A stretch of DNA of 64,000 nucleotides from Aquatica leii (lineage: Eukaryota > Arthropoda > Insecta > Coleoptera > Lampyridae), in contig CM069433.1 in the NCBI GenBank assembly GCA_035610365.1, positions 177,274,882 through 177,338,881 on the forward strand, given 5' to 3'. Positions 9,776 to 20,339 of the stretch are shown here, in pieces. The position numbers and the translations under genes were made by a program. The notes under the pieces are model-generated. The model did not search any database. It was given only the letters and a program-made list of their open reading frames with translations, and was not told the DNA's origin. How positions within the stretch are numbered: position 1 is the first letter of the stretch; each line of letters starts with the position of its first letter.

Positions 9776-12225
9776 TGCCCTTCGGCCTGTGTAACGCTCC
9801 TGCAACGTTCGAGCGTTTGATGGAGACCATCTTGCGCGGATTGTCTTGGAAGACGTGCTTGGTCTACCTGGACGACGTGATCGTGGTTGGAAGGTCGTTT
9901 GAAGAGCACTTAAACAACTTGAAGGAAGTGTTCCAGAGATTACGTGGGGCTAACCTCAAACTGAGCCCAAAGAAGTGCCACGTATTTAAGAAGGAAGTCC
10001 AATACCTTGGCCACGTCGTATCTAGAGACGGAGTAAGGGCTGACCCAGACAAAATCCGAGCAGTGCAAGCATGGCCAAGACCGATCGACAAACATCAGGT
10101 CCGAAGTTTCCTTGGGTTGTGCACTTATTATAGAAGATTTGTCCCCGGATTTGCCAATATTGCCAAACCATTAACAAAATTAACTGAAGAAAAAGCAGAA
10201 TTTAGATGGAATGAAGATTGCGAAAGTTCTTTTAATCAACTAAAACAGGCCCTAGTCACTTCGCCGATTTTGAGTTATCCAAGAGAAGATGGAAAGTTTG
10301 TTTTGGATACCGACGCAAGCAATCTGGCCATAGGCGCGGTCCTTTCGCAGATTCAAGATGGACAAGAAAAGGTTATCGCGTATTTTAGCAAGGTTTTGTC
10401 CAGGCCAGAAAGGAATTATTGCGTCACTAGGAGGGAGCTGTTAGCAGTCGTTAAGTCCATCGAACATTTCTACAAGTATTTGTATGGACGAAAGTTTTTA
10501 CTGAGAACAGACCACGCCGCTTTAAAATGGCTTCTGCAGTTCCGTAACCCAGAAGGACAAGTGGCAAGATGGATCGAGAGACTGCAAGAGTATGACTATG
10601 ACACAGAACACCGTGCCGGAAGCAGTCATCGAAACGCTGATGCCTTGTCCAGAAGACCATGTCCGGCGGACTGCAGCCATTGTTCGCGACTGGAGGAAAA
10701 AGTCGAATGTCTCCGGAGAACAGCTATGGTTGATGATGAGTGGGAACCTGAGCAGTTACGTCGCGAACAAGAAGACGATCCTGAAATAAGACTACTCCTC
10801 GACTGGAAAGAAAGCGGCCGACGACCAACCTGGGAAGAAGTGAGTGCTTTGGGCAAAAATATCAAAGCGTACTGGGCGCAGTGGGACTCCTTGATAGTAG
10901 AAGACGGTCTTCTTAAGCGATCCCTAGAAAGTGCCGAGGGCACGGGAAACAAACTACAGCTGGTAGTGCCGAAAAGCAGGGTGACCGAAGTGTTGAAGCA
11001 TCTCCACGATGGGACATCAGGAGGACACTTTGGCATTAAGAAGACGTTGGGTAAAGTGCGAGAACGATTCTACTGGATGAACTGCAAAGAGGACGTCATG
11101 AAATGGTGCCGTAAATGCATAGTCTGCGCTTCAGGAAATGGTCCAGCGAGAAAGCGCAAAGCACCCATGAAACAATACAACGTAGGAAGCCCTTTGGAAA
11201 GAGTAGCGATTGACATCGCAGGGCCGTTCCCAGAATCCGATTCGGGAAATAAATACATCTTGGTGGCGATGGATTATTTCACGAAATGGACGGAGGCTTA
11301 CGCCATACCCAATCAGGAAGCAGCTACAGTCGCAGACGTATTAGTAAAGGAGTTTTTCTGCCGGTTTGGAGTTCCGTTGGAATTACACTCCGATCAAGGC
11401 CGCAATTTTGAGTCTGGGCTGTTTCAAGAAGTTTGCCGACTGTTAGGAATTAAAAAGACTAGGACAACGCCTCTCCATCCTCAGTCTGATGGCATGGTTG
11501 AACGGATGAATCGAACAATGGGCAAGTACTTAGCCAAGGTAGTGTCCGAACATCAAAGAGACTGGGATCAGTACTTGCACCTCTTCTTAATGGCGTACCG
11601 ATCATCCGTTCACGAAAGCACAGGCCAAACACCATCCTGTGTCATGCTCGGTCGTGAGATAAGATTACCATGCGATCTTCAATTTGGACGAAGACCGGAA
11701 GAAGAAGTCGCTGGAGAAGATTACGTCAACAAGCTGGCAAAGAGGCTAGACGAAGTACATGAAGAGGTTCGTAAAAACACACAAATTGCCAGCGACAGGA
11801 TGAAAACAAGATATGACGTCAAGGCGCAAAATGGTGGGTTTCAACCTGGCGATATGGTTTGGTTGTATAACCCTCAAAGGAGACGTGGTTTGTCGCCGAA
11901 GCTGCAAAGGCAATGGGAGGGCCCCTATGAAGTCGTGCAGCGTATTAACGACGTTATATACCGCATCCGAAAACCGCCCAGAGGCAAGCCAAAAGTGGTC
12001 CACGTCGATCGTCTAGCCCCGTTTGCTGGCGATAACCACAATCCGCAAGTTCAGGTCCGAACCAGAGTAATAAGTAGCAGAACCAGGAATCCAATCGAAG
12101 AAATGGAGTTCGAAAAGTTTATGAACTTATACGGAGGTTCTGGAAAAGCTAGGTTCGGAGTTACCACCGAGGAACAACAAGATCTGTTCCAGACACAAAA
12201 GATTACGCCATCGCACATTGCGTGA
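9757..12225 (+). CDS. Reverse transcriptase (palm)-RNase H-integrase of Ty3/gypsy element
   Basis: This is the continuation of pol in the next frame. RT has MPFGLCNAPATFERL and the catalytic YLDD at 9865-9876. RNase H has DTDASNLAIGAVLSQ and TDHAALKWL. Integrase has an HHCC zinc finger (HLHDGTSGGHFG, then CRKCIVC). Its catalytic core is D in AIDIAGPF, D in HSDQGRNF and E in GMVERMNRTM, followed by a GPY/F-type C-terminal module (WEGPYEVVQ, HVDRLAPF). No chromodomain is seen. The last residues before the stop (DLFQ) resemble the first strand of the macrodomain that follows in the +1 register. Real translation would need the upstream frame, so the displayed start is only the frame's first possible codon. 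Confidence 0.95.
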   Translation: MWQFTVMPFGLCNAPATFERLMETILRGLSWKTCLVYLDDVIVVGRSFEEHLNNLKEVFQRLRGANLKLSPKKCHVFKKEVQYLGHVVSRDGVRADPDKIRAVQAWPRPIDKHQVRSFLGLCTYYRRFVPGFANIAKPLTKLTEEKAEFRWNEDCESSFNQLKQALVTSPILSYPREDGKFVLDTDASNLAIGAVLSQIQDGQEKVIAYFSKVLSRPERNYCVTRRELLAVVKSIEHFYKYLYGRKFLLRTDHAALKWLLQFRNPEGQVARWIERLQEYDYDTEHRAGSSHRNADALSRRPCPADCSHCSRLEEKVECLRRTAMVDDEWEPEQLRREQEDDPEIRLLLDWKESGRRPTWEEVSALGKNIKAYWAQWDSLIVEDGLLKRSLESAEGTGNKLQLVVPKSRVTEVLKHLHDGTSGGHFGIKKTLGKVRERFYWMNCKEDVMKWCRKCIVCASGNGPARKRKAPMKQYNVGSPLERVAIDIAGPFPESDSGNKYILVAMDYFTKWTEAYAIPNQEAATVADVLVKEFFCRFGVPLELHSDQGRNFESGLFQEVCRLLGIKKTRTTPLHPQSDGMVERMNRTMGKYLAKVVSEHQRDWDQYLHLFLMAYRSSVHESTGQTPSCVMLGREIRLPCDLQFGRRPEEEVAGEDYVNKLAKRLDEVHEEVRKNTQIASDRMKTRYDVKAQNGGFQPGDMVWLYNPQRRRGLSPKLQRQWEGPYEVVQRINDVIYRIRKPPRGKPKVVHVDRLAPFAGDNHNPQVQVRTRVISSRTRNPIEEMEFEKFMNLYGGSGKARFGVTTEEQQDLFQTQKITPSHIA

Positions 12226-12797
12226 GCGAGGACCTTGACATGTCCAAAGGGGTTGCAGTCGTGTTTAAAAAGAAGTTTGGGCAGCTAGATGAATTACGAA
12301 GACAGCAACCGGCAGTCGGAAAGGTTTTAGGACTACGTGGTGACGGACGCTTCGTTTTCTATCTAGTCACCAAGAAATACTCACGTGTCAAGCCGTTATA
12401 CAAAGATCTGTGGCGAACATTATGGAGTCTCAAGAGACAAATGGAGTTCCATCTTGTTAAGAAATTGGCAGTACCCAAGCTTGGTTGTGGCTTAGACCAA
12501 TTGAATTGGAGGACAGTTCGAAACATGTTGGAGGTCGTCTTCCGAGGAACAGGCGTTCAAGTGTTGGTCTGTAGTTACCAACCGAGGAGAGTATTGGGTC
12601 AGGAAAAGTCCATTGACTGTTACTTCTATGGTCAAGGAAGTTGCCGAAATGGAGGAAGCTGCCGCTATCGCCACGATCCCTTTTACCGGTGTCACATCCA
12701 GTCTCCTGTTCTGGGACAGAACAGTCCTAAGAAGGGGGCAGTGAAACGTCCGAGAAATTACTTGCAAATGCAAGAGCCTTCTAGAACTGTTATCTAG
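12222..12797 (+). CDS. TARG1/OARD1-like macrodomain with C-terminal CCCH zinc finger, carried by the retrotransposon
   Basis: The 191-residue frame overlaps the pol stop. Residues ~1-118 follow the macrodomain of the OARD1/TARG1 family closely: SEDLDMSKGVAVVFKKKFG, then DGRFVFYLVTKK, then PKLGCGLDQLNW. The two catalytic positions known in human TARG1 (Lys84, Asp125) correspond to Lys51 and Asp92 and are both kept. The family removes ADP-ribose from proteins and O-acetyl-ADP-ribose. Residues 133-151 form a C-X7-C-X5-C-X3-H zinc finger (C133, C141, C147, H151), a nucleic-acid-binding type. The conserved segment just before residue 1 (AIAHC) is also in this frame upstream of the nominal start, so the domain starts earlier and was most likely fused to pol. 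The last ~18 codons lie in the 3' LTR. Confidence 0.9.
   Translation: MSEDLDMSKGVAVVFKKKFGQLDELRRQQPAVGKVLGLRGDGRFVFYLVTKKYSRVKPLYKDLWRTLWSLKRQMEFHLVKKLAVPKLGCGLDQLNWRTVRNMLEVVFRGTGVQVLVCSYQPRRVLGQEKSIDCYFYGQGSCRNGGSCRYRHDPFYRCHIQSPVLGQNSPKKGAVKRPRNYLQMQEPSRTVI
12729..12741 (+). other. Polypurine tract
   Basis: AAGAAGGGGGCAG directly precedes the 3' LTR. This is the expected plus-strand primer site for reverse transcription. It lies inside the macrodomain-CCCH frame. Confidence 0.85.
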
Positions 12798-13209
12798 TTT
12801 CTAGAAAATATAACGAAAAGTGAGGAACGATCGAGAAGAATTCGCTGATGTCTATAAAAGCCGAAGATGGAAATCGTAGGTCAGTTATTGCTGGAATGTG
12901 ATTACATGCAGTATTAAGAAGATTATCAAGTTGAAATAAATACGTATCGTTAGCACGCGCGGCGTTTTAAATAAATAACAGTGTACACCGAATCGAGTGA
13001 ACGTGACTTATAGTGTAAACAAATCCGAGGACGTTATCTAATCTTATCTTAAGTGTTATACAACGGTTATACATAAATTATAGTGTAAGTGTTTTTATTA
13101 TTAGATTTTAGTAGTTCGGTCAATTTAAAAGTATACATATTTCTATAATAAGTAAACGTAGTTTTAATCGTTTTAAATAAATTAGTTTTTAAGTAATAAA
13201 TTCGTTACA
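12742..13209 (+). repeat. 3' LTR of the Ty3/gypsy element
   Basis: 468 bp, TG to CA, matching the 5' LTR except for one noticed base. It is followed by GTAT (13210-13213). Confidence 0.97.
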
Positions 13210-13213
13210 GTAT

Positions 13214-15683
13214 GTTATAAGTATTAAATCTAACATTTTTAGAGTGCACATCAGAACGCAAAGATAACAAACTGTATAAATAATTAGGTTTTTGACCGTT
13301 TATTAATTTATATAATAACATGCCTAACATATACTTATGTCTATTTTCTATATTTAGTTCGTTACTAATGTTTAAAAATGGAGTTATATGACTACGATAA
13401 TTTAAGCAATAAACATATCTCATGCAAGAATTTTGAATTTTTTGCAATTTGTATTTGTTGTTGTTAGTTAAAAAATTATAGTAAACGCTATTACAATAAT
13501 CTATAATAGGATAAATTACGCATTTAACTAGCATAAGTTTTGTTTTAGCGTTCAGTGAATGTTTAAATTTGTAAATAGCTTTGAGTTTATAGTAACAAGA
13601 CTTAACGACTGTGTTTAAATGTTTTCCAAAACTCAGATCATTATCTATTGTAACACCAAGATTTTTGATCGATGAAACCCACTGTATGTTAGAATTATTA
13701 ATTCTAATCTGGTATTCTGTGACGTCAATTTTACCAAGATTATTAGGGCTTCCGACACACATCGCCACTGTTTTATGCGGATTAAGACGCAAACCATTGT
13801 TTCTACAATAATCTTCCATAGATAACAAATCATTGTTAATTTTATCTATTGTATTTTGAATTTCATTTGGATGGCAAGATAGATATAATTGAATATCATC
13901 AGCATAAAGATGGTAGGAACAATTTTTAATACATTTTGGTAAATCAAAAGTATATATTGAGTACAAGATAGGACCAAGTATACTTCCTTGAGGAACTCCA
14001 GCTTTTAAATGTTGTAAATCTGAGACTATATCATTGTGCTTTACTGCTTGTGTGCGATTCGTTAAATAACTCGTAAACCACGTGTATGCAGACTCTACAA
14101 CTCCTATATAACGTAATTTCGCTAGTAGTAGTTGAATATTTACTAAATCAAATGCTTTGCTTTGATCTAAAAGAACAATAATTGATATTTTACCGTTATC
14201 TATAGCATTGGATACGTCATTGATAATTTTTAATAAAGCAGTTTGTGTGCTATGGTTAGCACGAAATCCTGATTGCAGTGATGGCAATATGCAGTTATTT
14301 TGCAAGTGTAAATTTAAGTTAGAAGCGACAATCTTTTCGATGATTTTTGAAATTGTTGGTAGAATACTCAAAGGTCTAAGATCTGTTAATGAGGTTGCTT
14401 TAGATGTTTTTGCTAATGGTATTATTAATGCCGATTTCCAAATATCGGGAAATACGCCTGTACTTAATGAATCGTTTATTAACTGTATAATTGTATTTGC
14501 ACAATAAGGATATATTAATTGAAACATTCTTATATTGATGTTGTCTCTACCAATTGCTTCGGATTTGATTAAACTAATTGCTCCATTTACTTCTTCTGTG
14601 TCAACTGTTTTAAACACAAATCTTGGATAAGGAGTAGTATTATAGTAGTGTTGTATTAAGTTGTTGTCAACTTCGATGTTTTCGGATAGATTTATAAAAT
14701 AGTGGTTAATATCATTAGCCGTTATATCGTCAGGTAACTGAATAATATTTTTATTTGTGTAATTAAGACCCCAGCTTCTTAGTTTCTTCCAGACCAACTT
14801 TGAATTGTTGTTAGTTTGTAGTATGTGATTCATGTAAGCAGTTTTCTCTCGTTTGATAGCGTGTTTTAGGTAATTTCTTATACTAACGTAATAACGTCTT
14901 TTAGATTCTGTTTTGTGTTTAAAAAACTCATTACGCGCTTTGTTTTTTAATTTAATAATTTTTTTAATTGTGAACGTTATGTATGGAGGCAATGTTTTAC
15001 GTTTTGTTAAAAGTATTTGCTTTCTAGGTGCATATATGTCAAAAGTTTCAGTTATATAACTGTTTAAGCAATCGATTCTATGGTTAATATCTTTGATGCA
15101 ATTTAATTCATTCCAATTCATAGATTTTGCATATAAATCAAAGTTAGATAAATCAATATTCAATAAGTTACGATAATAACGTTTCTTACTTTTAGTCACT
15201 GGATTTTCAAGAGTGATCTGACAGTATGCCAAATCATGATCACTGACACAACACATATCCACTGTTTCACACAATTCAACATGTAGTTCATTACTTACAC
15301 AAATAACATCTATTAAACTTGTACTATAATTATCTATTCTTGTAGGTTTGTCCACAATTTGTTTTAAACTAAAAGTTATTAACAGATTGTTGAAAAGTTT
15401 CACCTCATTACTGTTTATTTTTAACATGTTAAGATTTATGTCTCCCATTAAGACAATCGAATCCACTGCTAAATAAATACGTTCTAACACATCGTAGAGT
15501 TCCGATAAAAAATTAGGACTATTAGGAGATCTATAAATAACACCAATTCCGATAGATTTTTGTTGAAACTTAACTTTTATCCACAACTGTTCAAGCCCTG
15601 TATCAAAATTAATTGTTTTATATAATAATTGATATTTATAGTTATTAGCCAAATAAATTCCTACACCACCACCAAGTGTTGGG
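13214..15683 (-). pseudogene. Non-LTR retrotransposon (Jockey/CR1-like LINE) endonuclease-reverse transcriptase, 5'-truncated and split
   Basis: On the minus strand this is open for about 815 codons from 15652, and the frame extends to 15683 with LGGGVGIYLANN. It starts inside the APE endonuclease: MGDINLNML (Asp71/Asn73) and the catalytic SDHD (137-140) are present, but the N-terminal half is gone. The RT domain has LRPLSILPTISKIIEK, LLDQSKAFDLVN, GVPQGSILGPILYSIY and the catalytic YADD (13895-13906). The frame is interrupted near its end by the Ty3 element; the last ~44 codons are at 6474-6608. 5' truncation is usual for LINE insertions. The clade assignment is by motif resemblance only. 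Confidence 0.9.
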
Positions 15684-16062
15684 CGGTATGTCTATGTCTC
15701 AACCAGTGTCTATCGCTTATTTACCCTATGTCAAAGATACCACGGATCGTATAGGAAAAATGTTGTCTAAACACAACATTGTTACTCGCTTTCCTACTCA
15801 TATATTAAGGATCATCAAAGATGTAGACGTCTTAAACACTAAAATTTTTGCAAATGTTTCTAATTACTATCAGGATTTTAATTTTTTTTCCGAAACGAAA
15901 TTTCACGGCGCGATCAATAACTTCGTTCTGAAGATTTGCATTTCGATGTGTGACAAAAGCTCAGCTTGTGTGATAACGACAACACGGGAAATATCCAGAA
16001 TAGAAAATTGTATTACTTCATTATTTGTATTTGTCTCATATTTTCGTAACTGCTACATTTAA
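15684..16062 (+). pseudogene. PLE coding region downstream of the LINE insertion
   Basis: The plus-strand frame reads GGMSMSQPVSIAYLPYVKD, then TTDRIGKMLSKHNIV. This is the conserved linker between the RT and the GIY-YIG endonuclease of PLEs. The frame then passes into sequence (15856-16020) that also resembles 4098-4260 near the 5' end. No GIY-YIG motif is visible, so that domain is lost or the element is of an endonuclease-lacking type. The fragment is the rightward continuation of 5338-6137. Confidence 0.75.
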
Positions 16063-16443
16063 ATTTCTAGTTTAGAACGCATTGCAATAAGGTTATGTCG
16101 ATTTTTCTGACGTGTTGACAAGATTTTCCATTTCTAAATTTTGATCAAAACTATTTTTGTATCATATCTGGTTTATTCTGTGGTTTATACGTGATGTTTA
16201 GATAATAATGTTATGTTGTTTTATTACAATAAAGAACATCAGCGACAGTAATAGTGATAGTTTACCATGGACATGTAGTGTAGATGACGCAATCCATATT
16301 AATATTGGTTTCTTTATCTTTTTTGAATGTGATTGAAAAGAAACAAGAGATGGCAAACGTCTGCTATGGTTGTTATCTTTTTCTGCTTCTACAATAATAC
16401 GAATCGTGCGACGTCCGATATCGGCGCAAACATTACCAACTTA
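16045..16443 (+). repeat. PLE terminal direct repeat (pseudo-LTR), right copy
   Basis: The direct match to 3486-3890 runs from CGTAACTGCT to ACCAACTTA. Together the pair delimits the old PLE. Confidence 0.75.
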
Positions 16444-16889
16444 TGAAAGTGAAATGTACAAAAAAAAATTACGCCTAAGTACAGATTGTATTCTAAAAAT
16501 ATTGACAACGCAGACGTTAAGTAAATTCGAGAGAATAAGACTATAATCTGAATGAGCAATTCAGGGAAAAAATAGTCGTTTATTTAGAACCGATTGTTTT
16601 GATTTGTCCTACTCTTTCAAGTTGAAAAATTTTACAGTTTACTCTTATTCGGTTGTTTATGGGTGGCCGAATCTCTTCTTTTGTGTGAAGAAAATACTGT
16701 TCTAGTAGAAGTTTAAAAATCAGTATGTAAGTGGAAATAACTGATTATATTGGTTATTTTCTTTTTGATTGTTTCTAAAGATCAAGCTTTGAATAAAATA
16801 ATAATAAATGATTTTCGATGTAAATAACACGTTAACAGCAGGACTACTTAAGAGCAATACTGCCATTTCGAATACAGTTCCAGTTTAGC

Positions 16890-17345
16890 AATAAGCGTTT
16901 CTGCACTGTGGTCTCCGTGGTTCAGTTTGTGCGCTTCTGATTTTTACTCCAGTTCTGTTTCGTCTATGAAGTCTAGAAGTTTTTTCCAACTTATCATCTG
17001 TTAGCCTTTATTTTCCGAGAATCGTTGTGTGTGGCGTTTGGTATGCTTTACATTCACACAGCAAATGCTGCAGTCTCGTCGTCCTCCAAGCATTCGCGGT
17101 ATAGAGGGCTATTTTGCAGTCTTATTTTATGCATGTGTTTGTTAAGGCCGCAGTGTCCTGTTATTACTCGTCTCAGTTTTCTTTGTTGACTCATGCATGC
17201 TACTACAGTTTCTGGTTCTGCCTCATCCTTACAAAGTTTTTCTATAGTTTGCTATGTTTCAAAATTGATTTATATAATATACCACTATTTCATTTAATTA
17301 AGGCGAAGTTTGTCATTTTTTACAGCTTTCATCTGTGACGCTGTA
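16890..17345 (-). pseudogene. 3' end of an I/LOA-like LINE (relic)
   Basis: On the minus strand it reads RVITGHCGLNKHMHKIRLQN and then LEDDETAAF, followed (with breaks) by the Cys-rich tail seen at the C-terminus of RNase H-bearing LINEs. The DNA also matches 31730-32000, the 3' end of another copy of the family. It is only a 3' fragment. Confidence 0.65.
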
Positions 17346-19371
17346 GTATTTCTAGGTGCGATCGCGATTTTATCAACATTGTCAAGTTATTTCTTTTAAG
17401 AATTTGGTGAAAGTTGTGCATCACTTTATTTTAATGTGATATTAATTCGGACTATACTTTTACCTAATCTTACGTCAACTTCATAACATTTATTTCACAA
17501 TGACATTGTGGTAAGTGGATAATAGAAAACATTAATATTGTATCTTATACATTCTCAAGCTGAATATTTTAGGTTGGGGACTTGATGCATAAATACAATT
17601 TTTTTGTTTTGATATCCTCACGTTGTTATCTTGCCTACCATAAAGTCAAGTAGATTAACTTTGAATGCTTTTATTTGTTTTTTGTACTAAAGTATATTTT
17701 TGTTATGCTTTTTGGTGTTTTTTTAATACATTTCAATTAACGAAATAGTGTATTAAATCACATAAAAAAAATTGAGAAAAAATTGGTATAAATGAAATAT
17801 CGCGATTAATAATCCGCCGATAATTGATATTTGGTAACGGTATTTTACATTGGTATTAATATTTTACTATTCCTGTTCTTTTTAAATGCTCATGTAAGAT
17901 TTTTAACATTATTTAATTAGACCTATGTAAGACCATAATAAATGATTGAAGAATCTGAACGAGACATGGCATTCCCGCTGGGGTAAATAAATTCATCTAC
18001 AAAATATAATGTCCGAACCATTATACACTACTGCAGGTAATTTATAAAAAAAATATTTTTTAAAAAAACACTTTCCCGTAACACTAAATCGATCATAATT
18101 TAATCCTTATAATGTTAAAAAGTTTTATCCGAATATAAATTGCGTATTTATTTAAATATTTCTGTGTTTTTATGTATGCTGTACGGTTTATTTACATTTT
18201 AACTTTATAACATCAATTACAGATGTACATTTCGTCATTATGTTTTGACGCAATGATCTTATAACTTATGGTATTTTAAATGCTTTGTATAGAAAGTGAC
18301 TGGCAAACCTATTTTATCTCAAATTGAATTCTTAATTACAGCTTTATATAAGCTAATGTTTAATTTGGACATATTTTTAAGGGTCAATGATTTATTTAAT
18401 CTAATTGATGTACATATAATCAGCATACTTCGTTAATGACTAAATCGAATTCTTCTGTGAAAGCATTTACTCTTCGCCCATAAATTAATTTTATTGATCA
18501 AGCAGTGGAAAATAATTGTATTTTTATTTTCACTTGATTGTCAAATAATTATAGTTGAATGTATTATAAAAACGACCAAATTTTTAAATTAATTACAGTT
18601 AAATTTACGTCACTTTATTATACGCTCCTACACACAATATAAATGCTTTATAAATATTACCGTTTTACCTTTGTTTAACTTTGGCTTGGGTGTGATAATA
18701 ATGATTAGTAGGTACTAGAATGATGAAATATTCCTACATTCAGCGTTATTCATTATTTTGAACATGAGTGGATTTCATTCATTTTATTGCATTATATACT
18801 ATGTCTAATTTTAGGTTAATTATTACGTTTATAGGCGGAATGTAACAATAAACTAATGAAATAAATTATTTTAGCAATGTAATATTTGAATAAAATGTGA
18901 AACTTAAAATTATATAAACGTTTTTTTTTATGATAGCAGTAAACTGTTTTTGAAAAAATAACAGTAATTTTATGAAACGATGAATTCTTTTTTTCGTAAC
19001 TCGTTAGAACATGTCTTGAGAACGCTCACTGAGATTGTAATTTTTTATGTTGCTTTTAAATTTAATGTTATTTGCGGCCTAATATGGTTATCGTACGAAA
19101 GGAATTTTAATATTTTTGCCTGAGATTCGAAAAAAATTTCAAGTTAGCAATGACCATTAATCTTTACCGTGTTTATTGGGTTTAAAATTTACTAGTTGAA
19201 AGCTACGTTACAATTAAGTTGTTTCACACTGTTAGCAATTACACTTAAAATGAGGCAGATTTTTCATACCTTAACAACTGTTTTGTATCTTTATGTAAAA
19301 TCTATGAATAAAATTTTTAAGTTGTCAGCGAAATTATATATATAGCTGCTTCTGGATTATGTTTAATATAT
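17346..19371. other. AT-rich non-coding region
   Basis: No reading frame of interest, no structural RNA signature and no recognisable element were seen in this 2-kb stretch. Confidence 0.55.
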
Positions 19372-19826
19372 TGTTACGTCTTTATTTATTGAAAACTAAT
19401 TTATTTAAAACGACTAAAACTACGTTTACTTAATCTAGAAATATGTACACATTTAAATTAACCGAACTAATAAAATCTAATAATAAAAACACTTACACTA
19501 TAATTTATGTATAACCGTTGTATAACGCTATCACTAACACGAGATAAGATAAGGTCCTCGGATATCACACTTGTTTACACTAATTATCACATACACGATT
19601 ATTCTCGATTTATTTATGTAGACACACGTGCGAACGATTTATTTTCGCTTGATAATCTTCTTAATACAGGTGCATTCGCGTTTCGACAATAACTGACCTA
19701 CGATTTCCATGTTCGGCATTTATAGACATTGGCGAATCCTTCTCGAACGTTCCCTACTTTTCGCTATATCTTCTAGACAGCTTCTAGAAGGCTCTTGCGT
19801 TTGCAAGTAATTTCTTGAACGTTTCA
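19372..19826 (-). repeat. Solo LTR of the macrodomain-bearing Ty3/gypsy family
   Basis: The 455-bp sequence runs from TGTTACGTCT to GAACGTTTCA and is flanked by ATAT (19368-19371 and 19827-19830). It is closer to the full-length LTR than the copy at 4917: it shares AATAAAAACACTTACACTAT, AATAACTGACCTACGATTTC and CTTCTAGAAGGCTCTTGC. It represents an LTR-LTR recombination product. Confidence 0.93.
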
Positions 19827-20339
19827 ATATTAATGTATTTTGCTGCGTTTCTTCTTCTTCATATATACAGTTTTTTCCATTAAATTACAATAACTTAAAA
19901 AACTCGTTAAAGATCGAAATCAATTTAATTTTATTAATCGCCTTCAATACAGTAATAAAATGAAGCATGCACTGACTAAAAATTTTAAAAGTTACGAGAT
20001 TGTCAGCGGTATCAATTGTTTCTTTTGTCTTAAACAATTTTTCAAATTCGTTTGAATGCGGAAACCGTCTAAATCAATGGTCCCCAAACTCTTTTGGTCC
20101 ACGGACCCCTTTTTATAGTCAAAACTTGCTGACGGAGCCCTGAGTGAAAAAACTACATAACTTCATAATTGAAAAATTACAAATTTAACTTTGATGTTTT
20201 GAATGGTAAATGGTGACGTAAAAATAAAATATGAATAAAACATTTTGTTGTAGTGTTTATTGAAATTATCACTTTTGTTTTAAAATACAAAAAAAAAAAT
20301 TCTAAGTACTTGGGCGAACTTGATGGCAAGTTATGAGAT

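Larger units (their letters stand above)
6609..13209 (+). mobile_element. Ty3/gypsy LTR retrotransposon, complete, with macrodomain-CCCH accessory ORF
   Basis: The element is 6601 bp with 468-bp LTRs (6609-7076 and 12742-13209) that begin TG, end CA and show one difference that I noticed (near 6769 versus 12902). It is flanked by a 4-bp duplication GTAT (6605-6608 and 13210-13213). Internal order: primer-binding site, gag with coiled coil, protease, reverse transcriptase, RNase H, integrase, macrodomain, CCCH zinc finger, polypurine tract. The Pol order places it in Ty3/gypsy (Metaviridae). The LTR identity marks a very recent insertion. Two single-base breaks in A runs interrupt the frame. 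Confidence 0.97.
3486..16443 (+). mobile_element. Penelope-like element (PLE), old copy carrying nested insertions
   Basis: Fragments of a PLE reverse transcriptase lie in order on the plus strand at 4098-4916, 5338-6137 and 15684-16062. They are bounded by ~400-bp direct repeats (3486-3890 and 16045-16443), which are the expected pseudo-LTRs of this class. A solo LTR splits the first two fragments. A LINE, itself split by a Ty3/gypsy element, splits the last two. After removal of the insertions the PLE is about 3.2 kb, a usual length. It carries stops and frameshifts and is dead. Confidence 0.75.

Noticed and set aside
15676-15690. Treating 15676 as a real start codon of a new gene
   Set aside because: It is the LINE/PLE junction; the frame is simply PLE text resuming after the LINE.
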